Notes: generated by a model not told the origin, from the letters alone. A stretch of DNA of 10,117 nucleotides from Candidatus Faecousia faecipullorum (GCA_018710805.1 DVJG01000133.1:1-10117); one strand, 5' to 3'. Shown: positions 1 to 8,505, numbered from the stretch's first letter. Translations and numbers: made by a program.

Positions 1-528
1 GGTTACGGCCTGCTGAGAATGGCCCTTCTGCGGCTCAGGCACCCCCGGACAGCCCTGGTGAGTCTGCGGCAGAATCTCCATCCCTCCACGGAAATACGCC
101 TGGAGGACGGCGGCTCGCTGGCTCTGGGAAGCAGCGTCATGACAAGAAAAAACGTCAGCTTCAAAGTCTGCGGCGGGGTTCTTCAAATCGGCACCAGCTT
201 TTTTAATCAAGGCTGTGTGGTGACGGCCATGAAAAGCATCGTAATCGGCCGGAACTGTCAGTTTGGGCCCAATGTGGTCATCGTGGACCACGACCACGAC
301 TTTACCTTCGCCGATGAACGCCGGGGCACCCACTACAAATATGGTGAGGTTGTCATCGGCGACAACGTATGGGTAGGCGCCAACGCCACGATTTTGCGGG
401 GAACCCGCATCGGCCCAGGCTCCGTCATCGGCGCCGGGTGTGTGGTAAAGGGAGACATCCCAGCCGGGACCATTCTGCGGCCTGCGCCCAATCAGGAAGC
501 AGAGCCCATTCGGTTCCGCTGCGAATAA
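1..528 (+). CDS. Hexapeptide-repeat acyltransferase, 5'-partial
   Basis: This is a left-handed parallel beta-helix acyltransferase of the LbetaH/maltose-acetyltransferase-like superfamily. These enzymes usually move an acetyl group from acetyl-CoA to a sugar hydroxyl or amine on cytoplasmic precursors of capsule, O-antigen or other glycans. Hexapeptide repeats are visible, including IGTSFF, IGRNCQ, FGPNVV, IGDNVW, VGANAT, IGPGSV and IGAGCV. The HDHDF motif sits where the family has its catalytic histidine. The C-terminal run from IGDNVWVG to VVKGDIPAGTI is typical of the family. The first ATG in the window is at 19, but the frame is open back to base 1 (GYGLLR precedes it) and there is no ribosome site in the 18 bases available, so the true start is probably off the left edge. 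The acceptor sugar cannot be told from sequence. It is convergent with the next gene. Confidence 0.88.
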   Translation, partial: GYGLLRMALLRLRHPRTALVSLRQNLHPSTEIRLEDGGSLALGSSVMTRKNVSFKVCGGVLQIGTSFFNQGCVVTAMKSIVIGRNCQFGPNVVIVDHDHDFTFADERRGTHYKYGEVVIGDNVWVGANATILRGTRIGPGSVIGAGCVVKGDIPAGTILRPAPNQEAEPIRFRCE

Positions 529-542
529 CGGAAAATACAAAT

Positions 543-570
543 GTCAGGGAGGGTCAAAGCCCTCCCTGAC
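543..570 (+). terminator. Hairpin after the acyltransferase gene
   Basis: A perfect 11-bp inverted repeat (GTCAGGGAGGG, 6-nt loop, CCCTCCCTGAC) starts 14 bases after the acyltransferase stop codon. The tail is only ATTATTA, so the U-tract is weak. It is best read as the plus-strand transcription terminator, though a simple processing or stabilising hairpin is possible. Confidence 0.6.
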
Positions 571-598
571 ATTATTACATGGGAAAATTGCGATTGCG

Positions 599-616
599 GG
601 AGAGGCTTGCCTCTCC
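599..616 (+). repeat. GAGAGGC palindrome, copy 1
   Basis: An 8-bp inverted repeat (GGAGAGGC, TT, GCCTCTCC) is followed on the plus strand by a T-rich stretch (TCTTACTTTTTAAG). It could act as a second, back-up terminator for the acyltransferase. The same palindrome recurs at 2713-2732 and 2943-2968, so it looks like a family of small dispersed hairpins rather than a one-off. Confidence 0.6.
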
Positions 617-634
617 TCTTACTTTTTAAGCGCG

Positions 635-662
635 AAAAACCCGGCAGTTTTCACTGCCGGGT
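635..662 (-). terminator. Intrinsic terminator of the surface-protein gene
   Basis: Read on the minus strand this is a perfect 10-bp stem, ACCCGGCAGT and ACTGCCGGGT, closed by a GAAA (GNRA) tetraloop and followed directly by a run of T. It lies 42 bases past the stop codon of the surface-protein gene. It is the clearest Rho-independent terminator in the window. Confidence 0.9.
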
Positions 663-704
663 CATTTCATTAGGAATTATAGAATTTTGATTCCTGATCG
701 TCTC

Positions 705-2375
705 TTAGCCAAAGATGCGCTTCTTGTTGAAGAAGAACATGGTGGCCAGAGCGGTGGCGGACAGGCCCATGACGGAGATGACAGTGCCGATGGAGTCACC
801 AGTCTTGGGGTTGTTGGGGTCCGCGTTGGAGCTGGAGGTCTTGGACTTGGCGTTGTTCAGAACCACGTTGATGTGGACGTAGCCATCGTCACGCAGATCC
901 AGGATGTTATTGATGCTGGAAACCTGGTTGTCGGCAGCGAAGTCCTTGACCCAGTTGCCGGTAGCCTTGTACAGCTCAATCTTGACACCCTTGCTGTCCT
1001 TAGCGCTGTAGTAGTTCTTCAGCAGGTTGTTCCAGATGTCGTTCTTGTCAACAACGCCGTCAGCGGCAATGCCGTCGGTGATGTCGAAGGTCTTGTGAGC
1101 GGCATCCAGGTTGTTGTTCAGGTAAACGTGCAGATAGACATCGTAGGGGAACTTGTTGTGGCCGCCGTTGCCGGTGGAACCGCCGGAGCTGCTCTTAGAG
1201 GACACACGGATGGTCACGGTCTGGCCAGCCTTGACATAGTCATTCTCGCCCAGGTCGCCAACGACCTTGACGTAAGCGTTCTCGAACTTGTAGGAGTTCT
1301 TCCATTTGCTGTTCCACTTGTTGGTCAGAATGTCGCCAACCTTGGAAGCGCCGTTCTGGGCGGGAGTGAAGGAGCCGCGGAAGGATTCCTTAGCGTTGTC
1401 GGCAGTGGTGCCGATTTTAATAATATAGGTAATATCCTTGACGGAGGGCTCGGTGGGCTTGTTCTTGCTGGAAACAGCGACAGTGACGCTCTCGCCGCCC
1501 TTGATGGTGCCGTCCTTGCCACGGCCCAGGCTGTCGGAGACGAAGTTGTACTCGTTTTCCCAGTTCGAATTCCAGTGGTAGTACAGGATGTTCTTCAGAG
1601 AAGCGGAATTGTTGGTCAGCTCGATGGTTTTGGCATTCACAAGCGTGGTGCTGCCTTCCTTAACGGTCAGGGTAACCTTCTTGGACTCGGTGGGCTGGTT
1701 GCCGCCGTCACCGCCGCTGTTGCCGCCATTGTCGTTCACGTTGACATAGGCGCTGAAGGTGCCCACCTCATGGTGTCCGTCATAAATCCGTCCGGCTTCA
1801 CCCTGGAAGGTGTCGCCCATGCGGTTGCCGTCAGGGGCATCCACATAACTCAGAGAATGGGTCACGCTGCTATTCTGAGGAGCGGGCACATGGTCTTTAA
1901 TCTCATTGTAAGTAACAGCAGGCAGGCCGCTATCGGTAGCAGTCTTGGTAAATTCGTACTTGCCCAGCAGAACATTGGTGCCAAACTGATAGTAGTAAAC
2001 CGTTCCGGAGTAGGAATCTCTCTTGGTGCTCAAATACACGTTGGCGAAGGGATAATCCTTGGTGACAATCGTGTCTGCACCGGAGAACAAGGTGCCACTG
2101 CCAAGATCACCATCATACTTATGAAGGGTTGTTTTTTCATAAGTATAGTTGTCGGGATACTTGCCAGGCAGAAAGCTTACTACTTCTGCAATTGCTTGGT
2201 TAACAGTCATGCCGGGAGTGCCGACCTGCACTCTGTTAACCCAGTTGCCATCCAAGAAAAGGCCGATTGTCAAGATGCCATCACCATCAGCGGCGAACGC
2301 CGTAAAGGGGATTGCGGTGACCAGAAGCATGGCCACAAGCAACAGGGTCATGATCTTCTTCATTGCGGTTTTCAT
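705..2375 (-). CDS. Secreted cell-wall-anchored surface protein with NPKTG sorting signal
   Basis: This 556-residue protein is exported and probably linked to the cell wall by a sortase; its ligand is unknown. Residues 1-28 form a signal peptide (KK, hydrophobic core, cleavage near TAFA/ADG). The C-terminus has NPKTG at 522-526, a hydrophobic helix at about 530-549 and the basic tail NKKRIFG, which is the standard sortase-substrate layout with a non-LPXTG motif. Modules at about 233-303 and 313-393 are duplicates, sharing WNSxWxNxYxF and ending in VTVAVSSK or VTIRVSSK. Residues 35-115 and 408-507 look like more distant beta-rich modules. Gly/Asn/Ser linkers lie at 214-228 and 396-407. The ATG at 2375 is preferred because AGGAGG (2387-2392) lies 11 bases upstream. 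The ATG four codons later would be too far from it. It is monocistronic between its own promoter and terminator. No enzyme motif was recognised. Confidence 0.88.
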   Translation of the reverse strand: MKTAMKKIMTLLLVAMLLVTAIPFTAFAADGDGILTIGLFLDGNWVNRVQVGTPGMTVNQAIAEVVSFLPGKYPDNYTYEKTTLHKYDGDLGSGTLFSGADTIVTKDYPFANVYLSTKRDSYSGTVYYYQFGTNVLLGKYEFTKTATDSGLPAVTYNEIKDHVPAPQNSSVTHSLSYVDAPDGNRMGDTFQGEAGRIYDGHHEVGTFSAYVNVNDNGGNSGGDGGNQPTESKKVTLTVKEGSTTLVNAKTIELTNNSASLKNILYYHWNSNWENEYNFVSDSLGRGKDGTIKGGESVTVAVSSKNKPTEPSVKDITYIIKIGTTADNAKESFRGSFTPAQNGASKVGDILTNKWNSKWKNSYKFENAYVKVVGDLGENDYVKAGQTVTIRVSSKSSSGGSTGNGGHNKFPYDVYLHVYLNNNLDAAHKTFDITDGIAADGVVDKNDIWNNLLKNYYSAKDSKGVKIELYKATGNWVKDFAADNQVSSINNILDLRDDGYVHINVVLNNAKSKTSSSNADPNNPKTGDSIGTVISVMGLSATALATMFFFNKKRIFG

Positions 2376-2502
2376 AGTTTTTCTAACCTCCTAATGAAAA
2401 TTGGTTTAGATTTACAGAAATCTTTGCCGTTCCCGTTTCCGCCGGGTCTGCCAATCGGGGAGACAGCCATAGGCGTCATCAGGTGGGGCATCTCTTTCTT
2501 GT
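2376..2502 (-). other. About 127-nt 5' leader of the surface-protein gene
   Basis: The likely start of transcription, just downstream of the -10 box, leaves a leader of about 127 nt before the ATG, longer than translation needs. In minus-strand order it contains CCCG/CGGG closed around GCGGAAA, AGATTT/AAATCT around CTGT, and an outer ATTGG/CCAAT pair that would enclose both. It ends with the AGGAGG ribosome site. It may fold into a regulatory structure. It does not match the full consensus of any riboswitch I can recall, so no class is assigned. Confidence 0.35.
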
Positions 2503-2508
2503 GTCTGA

Positions 2509-2537
2509 ATCATATCACACCTTCTCAGGATTGTCAA
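2509..2537 (-). promoter_or_regulatory. Sigma-A promoter of the surface-protein gene
   Basis: On the minus strand TTGACA (2532-2537) is followed after exactly 17 bases by TATGAT (2509-2514), with an extended -10 TG one base before it. The -35 box is perfect and the -10 differs from consensus at one position, so this should be a strong vegetative promoter. The DNA just upstream is AT-rich and could act as an UP element. Confidence 0.85.
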
Positions 2538-2542
2538 TAGGG

Positions 2543-2571
2543 AAATTACAAAAAATTACAAAGCATTTACA
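2543..2571 (-). promoter_or_regulatory. Phased TGTAA direct repeats upstream of the -35 box
   Basis: The 10-mer AAATTACAAA occurs twice in perfect tandem (2543-2552 and 2553-2562, plus strand), and a third TTACA lies at 2567-2571. The three TTACA cores are thus spaced 10 and 11 bases apart, on one face of the helix, starting 5 bases upstream of the -35 box. They could be an activator site or an UP element bound by RNA polymerase alpha subunits. Confidence 0.4.
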
Positions 2572-2712
2572 TTTCTTAATAAAGTCTTAAAGCTTTTTCC
2601 CGCTCTATCCCGTTCTCCTGCCAACTTTCTTTACCTATCCCGATACTTTCTCCGGATTTTATTACATTTTTGATATTTGTAAAGTAACAAGTTTCAAATC
2701 AGAAAACCGCAA

Positions 2713-2732
2713 GGGAGAGGCGTGCCTCTCCC
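2713..2732. repeat. GAGAGGC palindrome, copy 2
   Basis: A perfect 9-bp inverted repeat, GGGAGAGGC and GCCTCTCCC, is separated by GT and followed by CTGCT. It is nearly identical to the copies at 599-616 and 2943-2968. It marks the left edge of the multi-hairpin stretch. Confidence 0.7.
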
Positions 2733-2741
2733 CTGCTCAAG

Positions 2742-2780
2742 CTGTCCAAAATCCCCTTTGGGGCTTTTGGACAGGTTTTT
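2742..2780 (+). terminator. Long stem-loop with T-tract on the plus strand
   Basis: Ten-base arms CTGTCCAAAA and TTTTGGACAG enclose a second stem, CCCC/GGGG with a TTT loop, with one T/C mismatch between the two. On the plus strand it is followed at once by GTTTTT, so it would terminate plus-strand transcription. No plus-strand gene lies upstream within 2 kb, which makes a repeat-element or anti-readthrough role as likely as a normal terminator. Confidence 0.45.
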
Positions 2781-2942
2781 GCAGTCTCCGGCGCGCACTC
2801 CTTGTGCGCTGTGGCGCACAACTCACACACTTGGAGCCTGAGAAGTGTTTTCTGCCAGGTACACGCCCCGGCAGAAAACGGTTTTCATTTTATTTGCCGC
2901 CTCAGGCGGCAAACTCTGCGAGGCTTTTTTGACAAACAGTGC

Positions 2943-2968
2943 CAGGGGAGAGGCGTGCCTCCCCCCTG
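2943..2968 (-). repeat. GAGAGGC palindrome, copy 3, directly after clpB
   Basis: A 12-position stem (CAGGGGAGAGGC against GCCTCCCCCCTG, one A/C mismatch, GT between) starts 15 bases past the clpB stop codon. It could end the clpB transcript, but on the minus strand no T-tract follows. It is a slightly diverged copy of the palindromes at 599-616 and 2713-2732. Confidence 0.6.
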
Positions 2969-2983
2969 CTGTAAATAGATTTG

Positions 2984-5575
<2,592 letters not shown>

Positions 5576-5596
5576 AGCTATCCTTCCTTTCGTCTA

Positions 5597-5623
5597 TTAG
5601 CACTCTCTCTATTAGAGTGCTAA
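5597..5623 (-). promoter_or_regulatory. CIRCE operator (HrcA binding site)
   Basis: TTAGCACTC, nine bases, GAGTGCTAA is a perfect match to the CIRCE consensus. It lies between the clpB promoter and start codon, just after the expected start of transcription, where bound HrcA blocks transcription. So clpB should be de-repressed on heat shock when HrcA loses activity. The hrcA gene itself is not in the window. Confidence 0.96.
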
Positions 5624-5636
5624 TTCATTTGTCTTT

Positions 5637-5664
5637 ACTATACTCCCTTTTGGAAAAAAGTCAA
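5637..5664 (-). promoter_or_regulatory. Sigma-A promoter of clpB
   Basis: On the minus strand TTGACT (5659-5664) and TATAGT (5637-5642) are 16 bases apart. This places the start of transcription at about 5630, so the CIRCE falls in the first 35 bases of the transcript, the usual arrangement for HrcA-controlled genes. Confidence 0.8.
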
Positions 5665-5766
5665 GGCCTCCGGAGCAGATGCTACAAAAAGTTCACATTT
5701 GGATAGTCTGCACAAAACTTCCTGGTTTGTTTCTATGTACTTAATACTCTTTTAACAATTTCCCTC

Positions 5767-5832
5767 TTAATTTCTTAATACACCACGGATATAATAAATG
5801 TACATAGTAAAGATTTCTTCATCCTTTTTCAT
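5767..5832 (-). CDS. Possible 21-residue peptide ORF
   Basis: An ATG at 5832 opens 21 codons (beginning MKKDEEIF, ending RGVLRN, then TAA). It is preceded by GAGAGG (5840-5845) seven bases upstream, a good ribosome-site position. It lies between the terminator of the upstream gene and the clpB promoter. The peptide has no recognisable domain. No clear promoter was seen for it, so it may be chance, a leader peptide, or the stub of a decayed gene. Most likely it is not a real gene. Confidence 0.2.
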   Translation of the reverse strand: MKKDEEIFTMYIYYIRGVLRN

Positions 5833-5857
5833 TTTCTTACCTCTCTTTTTCTCTGAG

Positions 5858-5896
5858 AAATCCCCGATGCGGTCTGGTCAACCACATCGGGGATTT
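5858..5896 (-). terminator. Terminator of the ApbE-like gene
   Basis: AAATCCCCGATG and CATCGGGGATTT pair perfectly over 12 bp, with a TGG/CCG extension inside the 15-base loop region. The stem begins two bases past the stop codon of the upstream minus-strand gene. The T-run is short on the minus strand (ATTTCTC) and better on the plus strand (ATTTTTC), so it may work both ways. Confidence 0.7.
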
Positions 5897-5897
5897 T

Positions 5898-7130
5898 TCA
5901 TGCTTCTTTGAGGTTGTATTGCACGGTATCCGTTACAAGCTCCGGGGGATTTTCGTGGTCCGTATAGCGGATGGTGTCCCCTTCGTACCAAATGGCATTG
6001 ACCCCATCCAGGGCTTCCGGCTGGATGGTACCGGAGACAACAAGGTCCAGGGCCTTCAGTGCCAGCTGACCGCAGCTCAGAGACGGGTCGTACAGCACCA
6101 GGTCCGACATTTCGGCGGCGCTGAGGCAGGTTTCGGGATTCAGGTAGGCCGAGACGATGGTCCCGTCCTCGTAGACATAACATCTGCGGCGGTCCTTCTC
6201 GGACAGGGGGTAGTCCCGGAGGGCCACGATGCTCATGGGCCCGCTGTAGCGGAGCTTTGCCGGCTGACAGATATCCGTACCATTCCGGTGGAACAGATTC
6301 AGGTCGTAGGAAGTGCCCCGGCTGTCCAGATTCCGGGTGAAGCCGTCGAAGCTCGCCAGATATCCATTGGTGAAGCCCTGAACACTGAGCTTTTCTGCCA
6401 GAAAATCCGCCAGGAAGGCATGGTGAGCAACGCCAAAATCGAACAGGGTATCAATTTCATATTTCTCGGCAAAGTCCAGATATCCCTGGGAAACCACCAG
6501 GCGGACCTTTCCCTCCCCTTTTATCTCCAGCCGAATGTGTTCCGGGTCCCGGACATAGCCGGCAAGCTCTGCAAGCCAGGCAATCTCCTCCGGGTTCTTC
6601 CCAGGGTCAAGACTGGAAGCAGTGGCGTCATCGGTGCAGGAAAAAAGGGAGGCATACTCCGCCATGGCCGGAGCCAGGAACACATGACGGCTCCCGGAAG
6701 CCGCTGCCTGTTCCAAAGCGGGGTACAGATCCGGCAGAACCTGGACGTCCTCATTGGGGTGGTCATTCAGATATCCTACATTATAAAAGCCATACTCCAT
6801 GGTTTCCGGAGAGAAGAGCCGGAAGCCGAACTCCGATGCCTCCGTATAGGCTCTGGTGACCTGGCGCTTCAGCTCTGTGGGGTTTTCCCCGTCAAAGTAA
6901 TAGCGCAGAACAAAGTCCTGGGACCAGGTGGGTGTTTCGGCAGTTGTCTCCACGGTTTCCCAGCCAGGCTCCACCGTCAGCGCGGCATTGAGGCCGTATC
7001 CGATGGCCACAATCGCCACAGCCAGAAGCACCACCGCCAGCACAATCCGCAGGGTGATATTGTCCTGGGAAAGCTCCACCCGGAGCACGGGTTTCAGATA
7101 GGGACGCTTATCCCCTCCGCTTTTTCGCAT
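5898..7130 (-). CDS. Single-pass membrane protein with degenerate ApbE-like outer domain
   Basis: The 410 residues start with a short basic cytoplasmic segment, one transmembrane helix (about 28-48) and a large domain expected outside the membrane. That domain resembles FAD:protein FMN transferases (ApbE) in order of elements. FDFGVAHHAFLAD (230-242) followed by VQGFTNGYLASFDG lines up with the ApbE DxGGIAKGYAxD...GVxNxLxxxGG stretch, and YEDGTIVSAYLNPET (320-334) with the DGxxxHIxDPxTG stretch. The metal-binding Asp/Thr after that point (ADAxxT in ApbE) is not evident (SCGQLALKAL instead), so flavin transfer is doubtful. The alignment was made by eye and the family call is tentative. The ATG is supported by AAGGAG (7137-7142) seven bases before it. 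It follows the peptide-transporter ATPase gene by 61 bases, across a hairpin. Confidence 0.5.
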   Translation of the reverse strand: MRKSGGDKRPYLKPVLRVELSQDNITLRIVLAVVLLAVAIVAIGYGLNAALTVEPGWETVETTAETPTWSQDFVLRYYFDGENPTELKRQVTRAYTEASEFGFRLFSPETMEYGFYNVGYLNDHPNEDVQVLPDLYPALEQAAASGSRHVFLAPAMAEYASLFSCTDDATASSLDPGKNPEEIAWLAELAGYVRDPEHIRLEIKGEGKVRLVVSQGYLDFAEKYEIDTLFDFGVAHHAFLADFLAEKLSVQGFTNGYLASFDGFTRNLDSRGTSYDLNLFHRNGTDICQPAKLRYSGPMSIVALRDYPLSEKDRRRCYVYEDGTIVSAYLNPETCLSAAEMSDLVLYDPSLSCGQLALKALDLVVSGTIQPEALDGVNAIWYEGDTIRYTDHENPPELVTDTVQYNLKEA

Positions 7131-7152
7131 AGTATTCTCCTTAATAAAGAAT

Positions 7153-7182
7153 CTGCGGGGCGACCGGATGGCCGCTCCGCAG
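7153..7182 (-). terminator. Interrupted hairpin between oppF-like and ApbE-like genes
   Basis: CTGCGG/CCGCAG, GCG/CGC and CC/GG stack with two mismatches around a 4-base loop. On the minus strand the tail is ATTCTTTATT. It starts 9 bases past the oppF-like stop codon. It may be a leaky terminator that lowers expression of the downstream gene relative to the transporter, since no separate promoter was seen for that gene. Confidence 0.5.
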
Positions 7183-7191
7183 GAAAGGTAG

Positions 7192-8493
7192 TTATATCAC
7201 CGCAAGAAGCAGCATCAGACAGAAGAACAGGATGATGACTCCCAGGGTAGCAAGGCCGATCCACGCGCCCTTGAAGCAGGCTTTCGCGTTGCGGGTGTGC
7301 TTGTACTTTTTGAAAATCCATCCGCCAATGAAGCCAAGCAGCGGCAGGAAGAAGGACAGGATGGTGTACCACAGATTGCCCGTGTCGTGGATTGGGTGAT
7401 CCAAAATACCATCGTCGTGGGGAATGGATGCCTCGGCGGCTTCCTTTTCCTCCTTGGGGGCATTGGGGTCCAGAATGGTGATGGACTTGATGGGTTCTCC
7501 GGTTTCCCGGCGGGCCTTGTAGGCTTCAATCTCCTGCTTGTTGCCGTAGACGAAGTGGTTGTGGCCGATGTCCACCATTTCGGGCTTGTCCTCGCTGTAG
7601 TCATGCACAGAGGGGTCGTAGGTAAAGAGGACCTTGTTTTTCTCCAGGGTGGGGTCGGGAATGGGAATGGCAGAAATCAGGCTGCGGGTGTAGGGGTGCA
7701 GGGGGTAGTTGAACAGCTCCTCAGCCTCGGCAATCTCCACGATGTCGCCCTTGTAGATAACGCCGATCCGGTCGGAAATGAACCGGACAATGGACAGGTC
7801 GTGGGCAATGAACAGGTAGGTCACATTCCGTTCCTTCTGGAACTTTTTCAGAAGGTTCAGCACCTGGGCACGAATGGACACGTCCAGAGCGGAGATGGGT
7901 TCGTCTGCGATGACCAGCTCAGGCTCCATGACCATGGCCCGGGCCAGACCGATTCTCTGGCGCTGGCCGCCGGAGAACTCGTGGGGATAACGGGTCAGGT
8001 GCTCCGGAAGCAGGCCAACCTCGTTGATCATGTTTTCCACCTTACGGACCCGGTCTTCTTCATTTTCAAAGAGGTGGAAGTTGTACAGGCCCTCGGAAAT
8101 GATATAGTCAACGGTGGCGCGCTCGTTCAGGGAAGCGGCAGGATCCTGGAAGACCATCTGGATGTTCCGGACCACTTCCCGATCCAGGCTATGGCTGGTC
8201 TTACCGGAAATGCGGACGCCCTTGTACTGAATTTCGCCTGCGGCGCAGGGGTTGACCCGAATCACGGCCCGGCCAATGGTGGTCTTGCCGGAACCGGATT
8301 CGCCAACCAGGGAGAATGTCTCTCCTTTATAAATGTCAAAGCTGGCATTCTTCACGGCACGGACGGCATTTTCGCCCTTGCCGAAGGTAATGTCCACGTT
8401 TTTGACGCTCAGCAGAATCTCTCTGCCGTTCTCATCCAGGGGGCCATGTTCCGGCAGATGAGAAACGCTTTTGGTTTCTTTTTCTTTCGTCAC
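7192..8493 (-). CDS. oppF: Oligopeptide/dipeptide ABC transporter ATPase, OppF/DppF type, with membrane tail
   Basis: This is the second nucleotide-binding subunit of a peptide (or nickel-type) importer; it hydrolyses ATP on the inner face of the permease. Walker A GESGSGKT is at 64-71, Q-loop Gln at 116, signature SGGQ at 174-177, Walker B ELVIADE at 192-198, SALD at 201-204 and H-loop His at 231. HPYTRSLISAIPIPDP marks the family's C-terminal region. At 433 residues it is about 100 longer than usual. After a charged linker it ends in two hydrophobic segments (about 375-394 and 409-433), and it lacks the usual cysteine cluster. GTG at 8493 is the start, seven bases after AGGAGG, which overlaps the stop codon of the upstream ATPase gene, so the two are translationally coupled. 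Substrate is not shown; the symbol denotes the family. Confidence 0.9.
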   Translation of the reverse strand: MTKEKETKSVSHLPEHGPLDENGREILLSVKNVDITFGKGENAVRAVKNASFDIYKGETFSLVGESGSGKTTIGRAVIRVNPCAAGEIQYKGVRISGKTSHSLDREVVRNIQMVFQDPAASLNERATVDYIISEGLYNFHLFENEEDRVRKVENMINEVGLLPEHLTRYPHEFSGGQRQRIGLARAMVMEPELVIADEPISALDVSIRAQVLNLLKKFQKERNVTYLFIAHDLSIVRFISDRIGVIYKGDIVEIAEAEELFNYPLHPYTRSLISAIPIPDPTLEKNKVLFTYDPSVHDYSEDKPEMVDIGHNHFVYGNKQEIEAYKARRETGEPIKSITILDPNAPKEEKEAAEASIPHDDGILDHPIHDTGNLWYTILSFFLPLLGFIGGWIFKKYKHTRNAKACFKGAWIGLATLGVIILFFCLMLLLAVI

Positions 8494-8505
8494 GATTGTA
8501 CCTCC

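Larger units (their letters stand above)
2699..2970. repeat. Multi-hairpin intergenic element after clpB
   Basis: Most of the gene-free stretch between clpB and the surface-protein promoter is densely palindromic. From left to right it has GGGAGAGGC/GCCTCTCCC (2713-2732), a long stem with CTGTCCAAAA arms (2742-2774), competing GCGCAC/GTGCGC/GCGCAC stems (2793-2819), GTTTTCTGCC/GGCAGAAAAC (2847-2879), TTTGCCGCC/GGCGGCAAA (2893-2913), and a second GAGAGGC palindrome (2943-2968). The two GAGAGGC palindromes sit about 230 bases apart like boundaries. No convincing gene is present. The rest of the gap (2572-2698) is plain AT-rich DNA in which nothing was seen. Confidence 0.55.

Noticed and set aside
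2376..2502. Cyclic di-GMP (GEMM-I) riboswitch in the surface-protein leader
   Set aside because: A GGCAGACC...GGAAAC...CGGCAAAG stretch vaguely recalls the first half of the GEMM-I core, but the exact GACGCAAAGCC element, the receptor helix and the closing GGGUUACC strand are absent.
687..2540. Open frame of 617 codons on the plus strand
   Set aside because: It is antisense to the surface-protein gene, which has a signal peptide, sorting signal, ribosome site, promoter and terminator. The antisense frame is low-complexity (Val/Gly/Asp-rich), runs through the promoter and leader, and reflects codon bias of the real gene.
5767..5795. Plus-strand promoter with TATAAT at 5790-5795
   Set aside because: The -10 box is perfect but no acceptable -35 box is found at 16-18 bases, and no plus-strand gene follows.
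5733..5807. Inverted repeat CTATGTAC / GTACATAG
   Set aside because: The arms are only 8 bases, 59 bases apart in AT-rich DNA, with no link to a promoter or gene start. Chance is a sufficient explanation.
5919..7235. Open frame of 438 codons on the plus strand
   Set aside because: It is antisense to the ApbE-like gene, has no supporting ribosome site or domain, and extends across the intergenic hairpin.
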